Assembly (NCBI GenBank): GCA_030653385.1
Contig: JAURZM010000048.1
Location: 361,568-425,567 of the forward strand
From: Rubrivivax sp.
GTDB lineage: Bacteria; Pseudomonadota; Gammaproteobacteria; Burkholderiales; Burkholderiaceae_C
Direction: 5' to 3'
Length of the DNA: 64,000 bases
A program made the position numbers and the translations under genes. The notes beneath the pieces were generated by a model that saw only the letters and a list, made by a program, of their open reading frames with translations, ran no database searches and was not told where the DNA came from. Shown piece after piece: positions 52,907 to 60,627 of this stretch. Each line of letters starts with the position of its first letter. Within the stretch, counting starts at the first letter, position 1.

Positions 52907-53035
52907 CGCCGGGTCCACGCACAGGCTGCACAGTGGCTGCGGAGCCTCGCTCGGTTTCTGGGGCGGGGCGACCTCCTTCCGAAGCGCAACCGGAGCGCGC
53001 CATGAGCCCGCCCACGCCCCACCGCGCGCCGCGGG

Positions 53036-53049
53036 TTGATCGCGGTCAA
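53036..53049. promoter_or_regulatory. FNR-type operator before the universal stress gene
   Basis: TTGA-TCGCGG-TCAA with symmetric flanks GG...CC, the closest of the set to TTGAT-N4-ATCAA. The centre is 78 bases before ATG 53121. Class II spacing would put transcription near 53084, giving a leader of about 37 bases that contains the ribosome site. Confidence 0.75.
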
Positions 53050-53120
53050 CCTGGGGCCGGCGGAGCTGGTCCAGAGTGGCGTCGGCGTCCCCGCCACGAC
53101 ACTGCAACAGGAGCCCGGCC

Positions 53121-53549
53121 ATGTTGAAACTTCTCATCGCGGTGGACGGCTCGGCGCATGCCCAGCGTGCCATCGAGGCCGCGGCCCGGCTCGAACCCCA
53201 GACCACCGGCCTCGACGCCGTGCTGGTGCACGTGCGCGACGTGCCGATCTATTCCGACCAGTACCCGCCGCTGGACGCCCAGGCCGTCGAGTTTGCACTG
53301 CAGCAGCAGCAGTCTGCGGTGCTCGAAGCCGCACTGGCGTCGGCCCGGCAAGCCGGGCTGAAGCAGGTCAGGACGCAGGCCGAGGTCGGGCTGGCGGCGA
53401 AGGAGATCGCGCGCGCGGCCACCGAACTGGGCGTGGACATGATCCTCATCGGCACCCACGGCCGCGGCGCATTGGGCGGCCTGCTGCTGGGCTCGGTGGC
53501 GCAGCGGGTGGTGCACCTGGCTGCGGTGCCGGTGCTGCTGGTGAAGTGA
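53121..53549 (+). CDS. Universal stress protein (UspA family)
   Basis: A 142-residue one-domain protein. MLKLLIAVDGSAHAQRAIEAA opens the fold, with Asp9 of the ATP site, and the ATP motif is GTHGRGALGGLLLGSVAQRVV (~111-131), the G-x2-G-x9-G-S type of ATP-binding members; ends AVPVLLVK. AGGAG lies eight bases before the ATG. It is directly under the FNR-type site at 53036-53049. Usp genes of this kind are standard targets of Anr/FNR or DosR-like control. Confidence 0.93.
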   Translation: MLKLLIAVDGSAHAQRAIEAAARLEPQTTGLDAVLVHVRDVPIYSDQYPPLDAQAVEFALQQQQSAVLEAALASARQAGLKQVRTQAEVGLAAKEIARAATELGVDMILIGTHGRGALGGLLLGSVAQRVVHLAAVPVLLVK

Positions 53550-53637
53550 GCCCTGCGCAGCGGCCGGTAGACCGGTGGGTGCCCGGCACCCGCCGCGCAG
53601 CCTGCGCAGCCTGCGCGGCCGCGCGGCCGGCCGGCGC

Positions 53638-55095
53638 GTGAGCACGCACCCTGCCCCGCCCTTCGATGCCTGGGCCTGGCTGCAGGCCTGCAACGAAACG
53701 GCACTGGCCAACCTGGACCCGCGGGCCTGGGTCGCGCCGCTGCGCGAGCGGCGCCTGGCTGCGCTGCTGAACGTCGCGCAGCGTGACTCGCCGCTGTACC
53801 GCCGCCGCTGGGGCGGCGCACGCACGCTGGCCGACCTGGAACCGGTGAGCAAGACCGAGTTGATGCAGGGTTTCGACGACTGGGCGACCGACCGCGCCAT
53901 CACACGCGAAGGTGCCGAAGCCCTGCTGGCCGACCCGGCGTCGCTGAGCGACGCCTGGCTCGGGCGCTACCTGGTGTGGTCGAGTTCGGGCACCAGCGGC
54001 GAGCCCGGCATCTTCGTGCAGGACGCTGCCAGCCTGGCCGCCTACGACGCCATCGACTCGCTGCGACTGCGCGGCCCGGTGCACGCGCCGGGCCTGTGGG
54101 GCATGGGCCGGACCTTTGCCTACGTCGGCGCGACGGGCGGGCACTTCGCGGGCGTGGCCAGCGTCGAACGGCTGCGGCGCCTGGCCTGGGCGCCCTGGGC
54201 GCCGCGCGTGCAGGTGCTTTCGGTGCAGACGCCGCTGCCGGCGCTGGCCGCGGCGCTGCAGGCGATGTCGCCGCAGGTGCTGGTCACCTATCCGAGTTGC
54301 GCGGTCGCGCTGGCCGCGCTGCAGCAGGCCGGTGACCTGCACCTGCGCCTGGACGAGCTGTGGCTGGGCGGCGAGCAGCTCTCGGCCGCGCAGCGCCAGC
54401 AGCTGGGCCAGACCTTTGCGTGCCCGGTGCGCAACAACTATGGTGCGTCGGAGTGTTATTCCATCGCCTGCGCCTGTGCTTTGGGGCGGCTGCACCTGAA
54501 CGACGACTGGGTGCTGCTGGAAACGCTGGACCGCCAGGGCCGGCCCGTGGCGCCGGGCGAAACCGCGCACACCGTGGCGCTGACCAACCTGGCCAACCGC
54601 ACCCAGCCGCTGCTGCGCTACGTGCTGACGGACCGCGTGCGCTACCTGACCCACCCCTGCGCCTGCGGCAGCCACTTCCCGGCCATCGAGGTGCAGGGGC
54701 GCGCCGACGACACGCTGGTGCTGCCCGCTGCGGGCGGCCGGAAGGCGGTGCTGCTGCCGCTGGCCCTGGAAAGCGTCATCGAGGAAGCCGGCGGCGTGAC
54801 CCAGTTCCAGTTGCTGCAGCTGTCGGCGAAGTCCCTGGAACTGCGGCTGGCGCCGGCTGCACCGGGCACGCCGGGTGTGGCAGACCCGGCAGCCGCCCAT
54901 GCGCGCTGCGCCGCGGCGCTGGACGCCTTCCTGCGCGCGCACGGTGCACAGGGCGTGCACATCACACGTGGCCGCCAGGCCCCGTGCCGTGACGCGCGCA
55001 GCGGCAAGCTGCGCCGGGTGATCGGCCTGCAGGACGGCCCGTCCGAACCGCCGCAGCAGACTGCCGCAGGGCATCGAGCACGACGGTCGACCTGA
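53638..55095 (+). CDS. AMP-binding enzyme, PaaK/CapK-like adenylating ligase
   Basis: A 485-residue protein with a GTG start at 53638 (MSTHPAPPFDAWAWLQACNE), chosen because earlier residues are compositionally odd. The adenylate-forming motif is VWSSSGTSGEPGIFVQD (~113-129); YPSCAVALAALQQAG, LWLGGEQLSAAQ and NNYGASECYSIACACALGRLHLN follow as in phenylacetate-CoA ligase and CapK. ACACGS-like CxCGS (HPCACGSHFPAIEVQGR) is typical of that group. The substrate is unknown; no aromatic pathway is nearby. It begins 88 bases after the stress gene and may be read from the same operator. Confidence 0.75.
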   Translation: MSTHPAPPFDAWAWLQACNETALANLDPRAWVAPLRERRLAALLNVAQRDSPLYRRRWGGARTLADLEPVSKTELMQGFDDWATDRAITREGAEALLADPASLSDAWLGRYLVWSSSGTSGEPGIFVQDAASLAAYDAIDSLRLRGPVHAPGLWGMGRTFAYVGATGGHFAGVASVERLRRLAWAPWAPRVQVLSVQTPLPALAAALQAMSPQVLVTYPSCAVALAALQQAGDLHLRLDELWLGGEQLSAAQRQQLGQTFACPVRNNYGASECYSIACACALGRLHLNDDWVLLETLDRQGRPVAPGETAHTVALTNLANRTQPLLRYVLTDRVRYLTHPCACGSHFPAIEVQGRADDTLVLPAAGGRKAVLLPLALESVIEEAGGVTQFQLLQLSAKSLELRLAPAAPGTPGVADPAAAHARCAAALDAFLRAHGAQGVHITRGRQAPCRDARSGKLRRVIGLQDGPSEPPQQTAAGHRARRST

Positions 55096-55174
55096 CGCCG
55101 GTGGCGCCGTTCGGCCCCAGCCCCCAGACAGGCAGACAGCCAGGCACAGCGCAGCGAAGTCGCGCACCGCGCGC

Positions 55175-55216
55175 CTGCGGCTGCGGCTGCGGCTGCGGCT
55201 GCGGCTGCGGCTGCGG
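55175..55216. repeat. Hexanucleotide tandem repeat (CTGCGG)7
   Basis: Seven perfect CTGCGG copies with an imperfect CTGCGC at the end, in the 251-base gap before the GGDEF gene. Minus-strand reading gives an Arg-Ser run with no gene logic, so it is taken as non-coding. Such repeats gain and lose units by slippage. Confidence 0.85.
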
Positions 55217-55297
55217 CTGCGCATGAGGCTCGCACGACCGCGGCGTTGTTGAGGCCGGTCAAGGCCGCGCCGCACGGGCCGGCCGGCGGCGCGGGCG

Positions 55298-55311
55298 TTG
55301 AGCGCGCTCAA
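55298..55311. promoter_or_regulatory. FNR-type operator before the GGDEF gene
   Basis: TTGA-GCGCGC-TCAA, a perfect inverted repeat over 14 bases, preceded by CG and followed by CC. The centre is 42.5 bases before the ATG at 55347, so class II activation would start transcription at the ATG itself. Confidence 0.65.
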
Positions 55312-55346
55312 CCGCTGAACCCGCGGACTGCACGACCCTGTGGCCG

Positions 55347-56300
55347 ATGCGTGCCCAAGACGACCCCTGGCCCCGGTTCTGCGCCGATGCGGCTACGGGT
55401 GGTTGCGAGGTGCCCGACGGCAGGCGCGCAGTCGATGCCGTCGAAGAAATGGCCGCCGCCTTCCGCGCCACGGGCGCCGCCATCGCCATCACCGACGCCG
55501 GCCTGCGCATCGTCGCCGTCAACGACGCCTATGCCGATGCCGATGCCGCAGGCCGGACAGCCGATGAACTGTGCGGCACCACGGTCGACAGCGACGTGGC
55601 CGCCGCCGCGCTGGCGGCCGCGCCGCAGGCGCAGGAGCTGACGTTGCACCGTGGCGACGGGCACCGCCGGACGATGTGGCTGCGTGTGGACATGCTGCGC
55701 GATACGGCCGGCCAGGTGCAGCGCTACGTCTTCACCTTCACCGATATCAGCCTGCTCAAGCAGGAGCAGGAAGCCTTGCGCCACCAGACGCAGCACGACG
55801 ACCTGACCGGCCTGCCCAACCGCGTGCTGCTGGCCGACGAACTGCTGCGGTGCATGGCGCGGGCGCAGCGGCATGCGCGCCCGATGGCGCTGATGTTCAT
55901 CGACATCGACCACTTCAAGCGCGTCAACGACAGCCTCGGTCATGGCGTCGGCGACGCGCTGCTGCGCGGCTTCGCGCAGCGGCTGCGCCATACGCTGCGT
56001 GCCGAGGACTTCGTCGCACGGCTCAGCGGCGACGAGTTCATCGCGGTGATCGAGGACCTGCACGCCGAAGCCGACGCCGTCGCCATCGCGCAGAGCATCC
56101 TGGCGGGGCTGGCGCTGCCCTTCGAGATCGACGGCCACGTGCTGAACATCTCGGCCAGCATCGGCATCGCGCGCTTCCCGGGCGACGCGCACGACGCTGC
56201 CGGGCTGACACGTGCCGCGGACGCTGCGATGTACCTGGCCAAGCAGCACGGGCGGGCGCGTTTCCGCTTCAGCGACGACGGGGCGCGCGTGTCGTCTTAG
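55347..56300 (+). CDS. PAS-GGDEF diguanylate cyclase
   Basis: A 317-residue signalling protein. Residues ~35-130 are a PAS-like sensory domain (FRATGAAIAITDAGLRIVAVNDAYADAD). The GGDEF domain opens with HDDLTGLPNRVLLADEL, has FIDIDHFKRVNDSLGHGVGDALLRGFAQRL, and the active-site loop is LSGDEF (Ser227-Phe231); the first Gly is Ser, a variant seen in active enzymes. An RxxD inhibitory site was not seen five residues before. It makes or senses cyclic di-GMP; a role in attachment or biofilm is inferred. It lies under the FNR-type palindrome at 55298. Confidence 0.87.
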   Translation: MRAQDDPWPRFCADAATGGCEVPDGRRAVDAVEEMAAAFRATGAAIAITDAGLRIVAVNDAYADADAAGRTADELCGTTVDSDVAAAALAAAPQAQELTLHRGDGHRRTMWLRVDMLRDTAGQVQRYVFTFTDISLLKQEQEALRHQTQHDDLTGLPNRVLLADELLRCMARAQRHARPMALMFIDIDHFKRVNDSLGHGVGDALLRGFAQRLRHTLRAEDFVARLSGDEFIAVIEDLHAEADAVAIAQSILAGLALPFEIDGHVLNISASIGIARFPGDAHDAAGLTRAADAAMYLAKQHGRARFRFSDDGARVSS

Positions 56301-56866
56301 GCCAGCGCCCCGCACGTCTGCAGCACCTGGTAGTGCGCCGGCGGCCCGGGCCGCGACTCGACGAGCACGTAGCGCTGCACGCGCCACCGCAACGGCGCTG
56401 CGGCCGAGGATGCGGATGCGGCGGGCCAGGGCCCGGTGTGTCGCCGTGCCAGGGTCACGTGCGGGCGGAAGGCACGGGCCTCGGTATGCTGCCCCAACGC
56501 GGCCAGCATCTGCGCCAGTGCCGTGTGCAGCGCCAGCAGACCCGGCGGCGACGCCAGCGGTTCGGCCACCACGGCGCCGGCGGGCCAGCGTGTGCAGGCG
56601 TGCAAACGCAGCTCGAAGGGCCTGAAGGGCAGGCACAGCGCGGCCTGCAGGGCCGGCAGACGATGGCGCGGCACGGCCCCCAGGAAGTGCAGCGTCAGGT
56701 GCAGACGGCCCGCGGCCTCGCAGCGTGCCGACGCGTCGGCGCAGAACTGCGCGCCGCGAGCATGCAGTGCCACAGCCAGCGCAGGCGGCGGCCACAGGGC
56801 GAGGAACAGGCGCGCCGGGGCGGCGGCCGGCAGCGCAGCTTCGGTGGGGTACGGGGTGGGCTTCAT
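56297..56866 (-). CDS. thpR: RNA 2',3'-cyclic phosphodiesterase (2'-5' RNA ligase family)
   Basis: A 189-residue member of the 2H phosphoesterase family. The two catalytic HxTx motifs are GRLHLTLHFLG (HLTL 56-59) and FRPHVTLARR (HVTL 136-139). RLFLALWPPP near residue 19 is typical. It converts 2',3'-cyclic phosphates in RNA; the original ligase activity is reversible and weak. The stop overlaps the GGDEF stop by four bases (convergent). ATG 56866 is chosen as the first start before RLFLALWP. Confidence 0.85.
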   Translation of the reverse strand: MKPTPYPTEAALPAAAPARLFLALWPPPALAVALHARGAQFCADASARCEAAGRLHLTLHFLGAVPRHRLPALQAALCLPFRPFELRLHACTRWPAGAVVAEPLASPPGLLALHTALAQMLAALGQHTEARAFRPHVTLARRHTGPWPAASASSAAAPLRWRVQRYVLVESRPGPPAHYQVLQTCGALA

Positions 56867-56990
56867 CGCCTGCAGCTGCAGCGTCGCGCACATCTTGGCG
56901 CAGGCCTTGCCGCGACGCTTGCGCTGCGTCACGACAGGCACACGCCGCGGGCCCTGGGGCGACTGCCGGGTGTGGGGCGATTGAGCACAC

Positions 56991-57004
56991 GCAACGCGGC
57001 CGGC
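56991..57004. promoter_or_regulatory. Weak FNR-type site between thpR and the host-attachment gene
   Basis: TTGA-GCACAC-GCAA, one mismatch to TTGA-N6-TCAA. Its centre is 111 bases before the host-attachment gene and 131 before thpR, in the divergent gap. Reported because all nearby rightward genes have a better version. Confidence 0.35.
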
Positions 57005-57108
57005 GACGCCATCGGCCAGACTGCGATCAGGCGGCCACCGCGCCAAGCTGGCCGCAGGCTCAGGGGAAGCGGGCGCGCGCGGCTGGCTGCCACCCCGGGA
57101 GACTTCCG

Positions 57109-57594
57109 ATGTCGACTCAAAGCAAGCCGCTGCAAGGGCGCCCGGCGCTGGACTGGGTGGTGGTGGCAAACGCCGCACGCGCACGCATCTTCGAGCGCGA
57201 CGACGAGAATCAGGCGCTGCGCGAGATCGCCGACCGCGTGCACACGCCCAGCCGCCAGAAAGCGTCCGACCTGGAGTCCGACCGGCCGGGCAAGGTGCGC
57301 AAGAGCGACGCGTCCACCGCGTTTGCGCCACACACCGACCCGCGCGAACGTGAACACCAGCGCTTCGCGCACGAGGTGGCGCAGTTGCTCGAAGAGGCCG
57401 CGCTGGCCCAGCGCATGCCGGGCTGGGTGCTGCTGGCCTCGAACCCCTTCCTGGGCGAGCTCAAGGCCGAGCTGGGTGACGCCGGGAAGCGCCTGCTCAA
57501 GCACAGCGTGCCGGTCGACCTGACGACCTACCAGCATGCCGAACTCGAGCAGCGGGTGACACGCGCCATCAACGGCACGTTGGCAGCGAGCTGA
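57109..57594 (+). CDS. Host attachment protein family (Host_attach) member
   Basis: A 161-residue soluble protein. LDWVVVANAARARIFERD opens the domain, and LLASNPFLGELKAELGDAGKRLL with VDLTTYQHAELEQRV ends it, the pattern of the Host_attach/BaeRF family. That family name comes from attachment phenotypes in plant-associated bacteria; structural studies relate such proteins to ribosome-release-factor-like folds, so a translation or stress role is equally possible. ATG 57109 follows GGGAGA. It is in the run of stress genes with FNR-type sites. Confidence 0.82.
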   Translation: MSTQSKPLQGRPALDWVVVANAARARIFERDDENQALREIADRVHTPSRQKASDLESDRPGKVRKSDASTAFAPHTDPREREHQRFAHEVAQLLEEAALAQRMPGWVLLASNPFLGELKAELGDAGKRLLKHSVPVDLTTYQHAELEQRVTRAINGTLAAS

Positions 57595-57709
57595 GGGCGC
57601 GCCCCGCCGAGACGGCGTTCAAGGCCCCGCTGCGCCCGGTGCCGGCGCCGGGTTCAGGGCGCCGGCGGCGGGTTCAGGCGTGCGTATCGGCGCACCGCCA
57701 GCCCGCCGA

Positions 57710-57723
57710 TTGACCGACCTCAA
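57710..57723. promoter_or_regulatory. FNR-type operator before the kinase/ATPase fusion gene
   Basis: TTGA-CCGACC-TCAA, with centre 79.5 bases before the start at 57796, almost exactly the distance seen for the universal stress gene (78). Two genes with equal operator-to-start spacing argues that the sites work. Confidence 0.7.
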
Positions 57724-57795
57724 GGACTCTGCCGCCGACTGCGCATCTGATGAAGACCTTCCGCCCCTGGCGCATGGGGCACGCGGAGGCAGGTC

Positions 57796-59439
57796 TTGAC
57801 GAAGCACGAGGCAGGAGAGGTGGTCGGCCCCACAGGGCGGTCGGGCGCCGAACTGGGGCTCGACGAGCAGTTGTCGATGCTGGACACGCTGGCCCGGCGC
57901 CTGGCGGCCGACGGCTGTGGTGTGCAGCGCCTCGATACCCACATCTCGATCGTGCTGGTGCACGGTGGCCATGCCTACAAGTTCAAGAAAGCGCTGCAGA
58001 CCGCCTTCCTCGACCAGTCGACGCTGGCGCGCCGCCAGGCGGCCTGCGACGAGGAACTGCGGCTGAACCGGCGTTTTGCGCCCGATCTCTACCTTGGCGT
58101 CGTGCCTGTCACCGGCGGCCCGGCCGCGCCCGAACTCGGCGGCGACGGCGCGGTGCTGGACGTCGCGGTGCAGATGCTCGCCTTCGACAACGCCGGGCTG
58201 TGGGACCAGCTGGCGGTCGCAGGTCGACTGGGTGCGGCGCAGATCGACGACCTGGCCACCACGGTGGCGCATTTCCACGACGCCGCCGCGGTGGCCGGTT
58301 CGGACTGGGCAACGGGCTCGCCGCAGCAGCAGCGCCAGGCGGTGCTGGAGAACCTCGACGAGCTCGATGCGCTGGCCGCAGGCGCCGGCATGCGCGCCGC
58401 GCTGCGCCGCCTGCGCCAGGCCGAGGCGCAGAGCCTTGCACGCTTGGCCGGGGTCATGGCGCAGCGCCTGACCGCCGGCGCCGTGCGCGAATGCCATGGC
58501 GACCTGCACCTGGGCAACGTCGTGCAGCACATGGGGCGGGCGACGCTCTTCGACGGCATCGAGTTCAAGCCCGAGTGGCGCTGGATCGACGTGATGAACG
58601 AGGTCGCCTTCATGGCCATGGACCTGCACGCCCACGGTCTGCCTGGCCTGGCGCGCCGCTTCGTCGACGCCTACCTGCAGCACCGCGGTGACTACGAGGG
58701 CGTGCAACTGTTGCCCTCGTTCATGGCCTACCGCGCTGCCGTGCGCGCCAAGGTGGCGCTGCTGCGTGCAGCGCAGGCGGGGGCCGACCTGCGCCGCGAG
58801 ACACACGCCGCGCGGCACTACCTGGCACTGGCCCTGGCATGCATGCAGCCGCGCCGGCCGGCACTGCTCATCACGCACGGCCCTTCGGGCAGCGGCAAGA
58901 CGACGCTGACGCAATCGCTGCTGGAACTGGCCGGCGCCATCCGCATCCGTGCCGATGTCCAGCGCAAGCGCCTGGCCGGTCTCGACGCGCTGTCGCGCAG
59001 CGCCTCGGCCGTCGGCAGCGGCCTGTACAGCCCGGCGATGACGGACGCCACCTATGCGCACCTGCTGGACATGGCAGCGCCGGTGGTCGACGCGGGATGC
59101 ATCGCCATCCTCGACGCCACCTTCCTGCGCCACGCGCACCGCGAGGCCGCGCGCCGCTGGGCGGCGCAGCGCGGGCTGCCCTTCGCCGTGCTGGACTTCC
59201 CGGCCGCGCCGGTGCTGCTGCGCCAGCGCCTGCGCGAGCGCGCGGCGCGCGGCGGCGACGCCTCTGAAGCCGACGTGCAGGTGCTCGACATGCAGCTGCG
59301 CACGGCCGAGCCGCTGCGGCCGGAGGAACAGCACACGGCGTTCACCGTACGGCCTTCGACCGCGGCAGGTCTGCCACCACTCTCGGCGGCCGCCTGGCAG
59401 CCGCTGCTCGATCGCCTGCGCGCGGGCGGCCGCGCCTGA
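57796..59439 (+). CDS. Bifunctional APH-like phosphotransferase/P-loop kinase fusion
   Basis: A 547-residue protein. The first part is an APH-type kinase fold: YKFKKALQTAFLDQ, then the catalytic loop CHGDLHLGNVV (234-241) and DGIEFKPEWRWIDVMNEVAFMAMDL. The second part is a small P-loop ATPase of the zeta-toxin/gluconate-kinase type: Walker A HGPSGSGKTTL (362-370), then the DAT-type second loop (ILDATFLRHAHREAARRWA). The start is TTG 57796 with the near-perfect ribosome site GGAGG six bases upstream; there is no ATG upstream in frame. Such fusions appear next to universal stress genes in many proteobacteria; the substrate is unknown. It is controlled by the operator at 57710-57723. Confidence 0.82.
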   Translation: MTKHEAGEVVGPTGRSGAELGLDEQLSMLDTLARRLAADGCGVQRLDTHISIVLVHGGHAYKFKKALQTAFLDQSTLARRQAACDEELRLNRRFAPDLYLGVVPVTGGPAAPELGGDGAVLDVAVQMLAFDNAGLWDQLAVAGRLGAAQIDDLATTVAHFHDAAAVAGSDWATGSPQQQRQAVLENLDELDALAAGAGMRAALRRLRQAEAQSLARLAGVMAQRLTAGAVRECHGDLHLGNVVQHMGRATLFDGIEFKPEWRWIDVMNEVAFMAMDLHAHGLPGLARRFVDAYLQHRGDYEGVQLLPSFMAYRAAVRAKVALLRAAQAGADLRRETHAARHYLALALACMQPRRPALLITHGPSGSGKTTLTQSLLELAGAIRIRADVQRKRLAGLDALSRSASAVGSGLYSPAMTDATYAHLLDMAAPVVDAGCIAILDATFLRHAHREAARRWAAQRGLPFAVLDFPAAPVLLRQRLRERAARGGDASEADVQVLDMQLRTAEPLRPEEQHTAFTVRPSTAAGLPPLSAAAWQPLLDRLRAGGRA

Positions 59440-59465
59440 GCGCGGCGCACCGAGCCACTCACCGC

Positions 59466-60155
59466 TCAGCTGCGGCGTGCGGTGACTTGCGGTGCTGCCG
59501 GCGCTGCCGACGCGAGCGAATCGAGTTCGGCCAGCACCTCGTCGTCGCCGACCTGGTGGAAGTCACGGTAGAACTGGCCTATGGCGTGGAAGGGCCAGGG
59601 CGTCTGCAGGCAGACGACGTCGTCGACCTCGCCCTGCAGTGCCTCCAGCGTGTCCTCGGGCGCCACTGGCACGGCCAGCACCAGGCGCTGCGGGTTGCGC
59701 TGGCGCAGCGCACGCAGCGCCGCGCGCACCGTGGTGCCGGTGGCGATACCGTCGTCGACGACGATGGCCGTGGCGCCGGTGATATCGAGCGGCGCGCGGC
59801 CACGCAGGTAAGTGCGCCGGCGGCGCTCGATCTCGCGCAGTTCTTCGGCCATGCGCGCGTCGATGTAGTGGCGATCGACGCCGAGCGCGGCGCACAGGGT
59901 CTCGTCGACCACCAGTTGCGGCGGCGTGCCGTCGACCACTGCGGCCACCGCCAGTTCGGGCTGCCCGGGCGCGCCGATCTTGCGCACCAGCAGAAGGTCC
60001 AGCGGCGCACCCAGCGCCCGCGCCACGATGGCGCCAATAGGCACGCCCCCACGTGGCAAGGCCAGCACGACGCAGCGCCCGGGCCAGTTGCGCGCAGCCA
60101 GATGCTCGGCCAGCAGGCGGCCGGCTTCGATGCGGTTGGCGAACACCTTCGTCAT
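59466..60155 (-). CDS. Phosphoribosyltransferase-like protein
   Basis: A 229-residue type I PRTase fold protein. The PRPP motif is AIVVDDGIATGTTVRAAL (~130-147), with LALPRGGVPIGAIVARALGAPLDLLLVRKIGAPGQPELAV earlier. This group (with VRKIG.P and the dual-loop) includes orphan PRTases near stress genes, often fused to alpha/beta hydrolases. The base is unknown. The start MTKVFANRIEAGRLLAEHL is the family start. It converges with the kinase/ATPase gene (26 bases). The perfect palindrome at 60396-60417 is 251 bases upstream. Confidence 0.8.
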   Translation of the reverse strand: MTKVFANRIEAGRLLAEHLAARNWPGRCVVLALPRGGVPIGAIVARALGAPLDLLLVRKIGAPGQPELAVAAVVDGTPPQLVVDETLCAALGVDRHYIDARMAEELREIERRRRTYLRGRAPLDITGATAIVVDDGIATGTTVRAALRALRQRNPQRLVLAVPVAPEDTLEALQGEVDDVVCLQTPWPFHAIGQFYRDFHQVGDDEVLAELDSLASAAPAAPQVTARRS

Positions 60156-60395
60156 TGCCGTGCTCCCGTTGCACCAAAGCGAAAGCCCGCCAGACGTTGC
60201 CGTATGGCGGGCCTGGTGAAGGGCCCCGACCTGACGCTCTCACGCCAAGCCAGTCTGAGGTCGCCTTCATCCACCGTGGTGCGGCGGCACCACGCGTCTT
60301 CCCCTTTCGGGGGAGTTCCTCACTTCCGTCTTCAGGCTTCCGGTTTGATCCTTGGCTGCTGTCGACGGCTCCAATCTACTCGCGGCGTCGCCGCG

Positions 60396-60417
60396 GGCAT
60401 TGAGCATGCTCAATGCC
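60396..60417. promoter_or_regulatory. FNR-type operator, perfect 22-base palindrome
   Basis: The core TTGA-GCATGC-TCAA (60400-60413) lies in an uninterrupted palindrome that extends four bases on each side (GGCA...TGCC). It is the most symmetric of the sites. It lies downstream of the tRNA-Pro terminator and upstream of the phosphoribosyltransferase gene, the only gene that could use it. Confidence 0.65.
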
Positions 60418-60452
60418 GACGCAAGTGCGGCGCGGGTGAGGGGCGCGGGCAG

Positions 60453-60495
60453 AAAAAAGACCCCGCGGGCCTGGTGTGCGGGCCCGCGGGGTCTT
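60453..60495 (-). terminator. Rho-independent terminator of tRNA-Pro
   Basis: On the minus strand, arms of 15 bases pair without mismatch (60495-60481 with 60471-60457), nine-base loop, then six T (60458-60453). The stem is very GC-rich. It starts seven bases after the CCA of tRNA-Pro and isolates it from the phosphoribosyltransferase gene. Confidence 0.92.
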
Positions 60496-60501
60496 GCATG
60501 G

Positions 60502-60578
<77 letters not shown>

Positions 60579-60627
60579 ACGAAGCCGCGATTGTAGGCGC
60601 CGGGGCCCTCTCGCGCGTCGCAGGCCT

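Larger units (their letters stand above)
60156..60501. other. 346-base region between the PRTase gene and tRNA-Pro
   Basis: No gene is seen. It contains a tRNA-Pro terminator (60453-60495) and an FNR-type 22-base palindrome (60396-60417). Nearer to the PRTase gene, GCCCGCCAGACG and TATGGCGGGC (60186-60210) form a small inverted repeat, and CCCCTTTCGGGGG near 60302 a second one. The long leader this implies for the PRTase mRNA (about 200 bases if class II) is unusual. Confidence 0.6.

Noticed and set aside
52933..53127. A small frame between the two FNR-type sites
   Set aside because: It has no ribosome site, would run through the operator at 53036 and gives an Arg/Pro/Gly-rich sequence with no features.
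53446..55311. A 621-codon minus-strand frame with an Arg-Ser run
   Set aside because: It covers the stress and PaaK-like genes, its Arg-Ser run is only the CTGCGG repeat read on the other strand, and no domain is visible.
57619..59334. A 571-codon minus-strand frame over the kinase/ATPase fusion
   Set aside because: Opposite-strand shadow; the plus-strand gene has two recognisable catalytic domains and a ribosome site.
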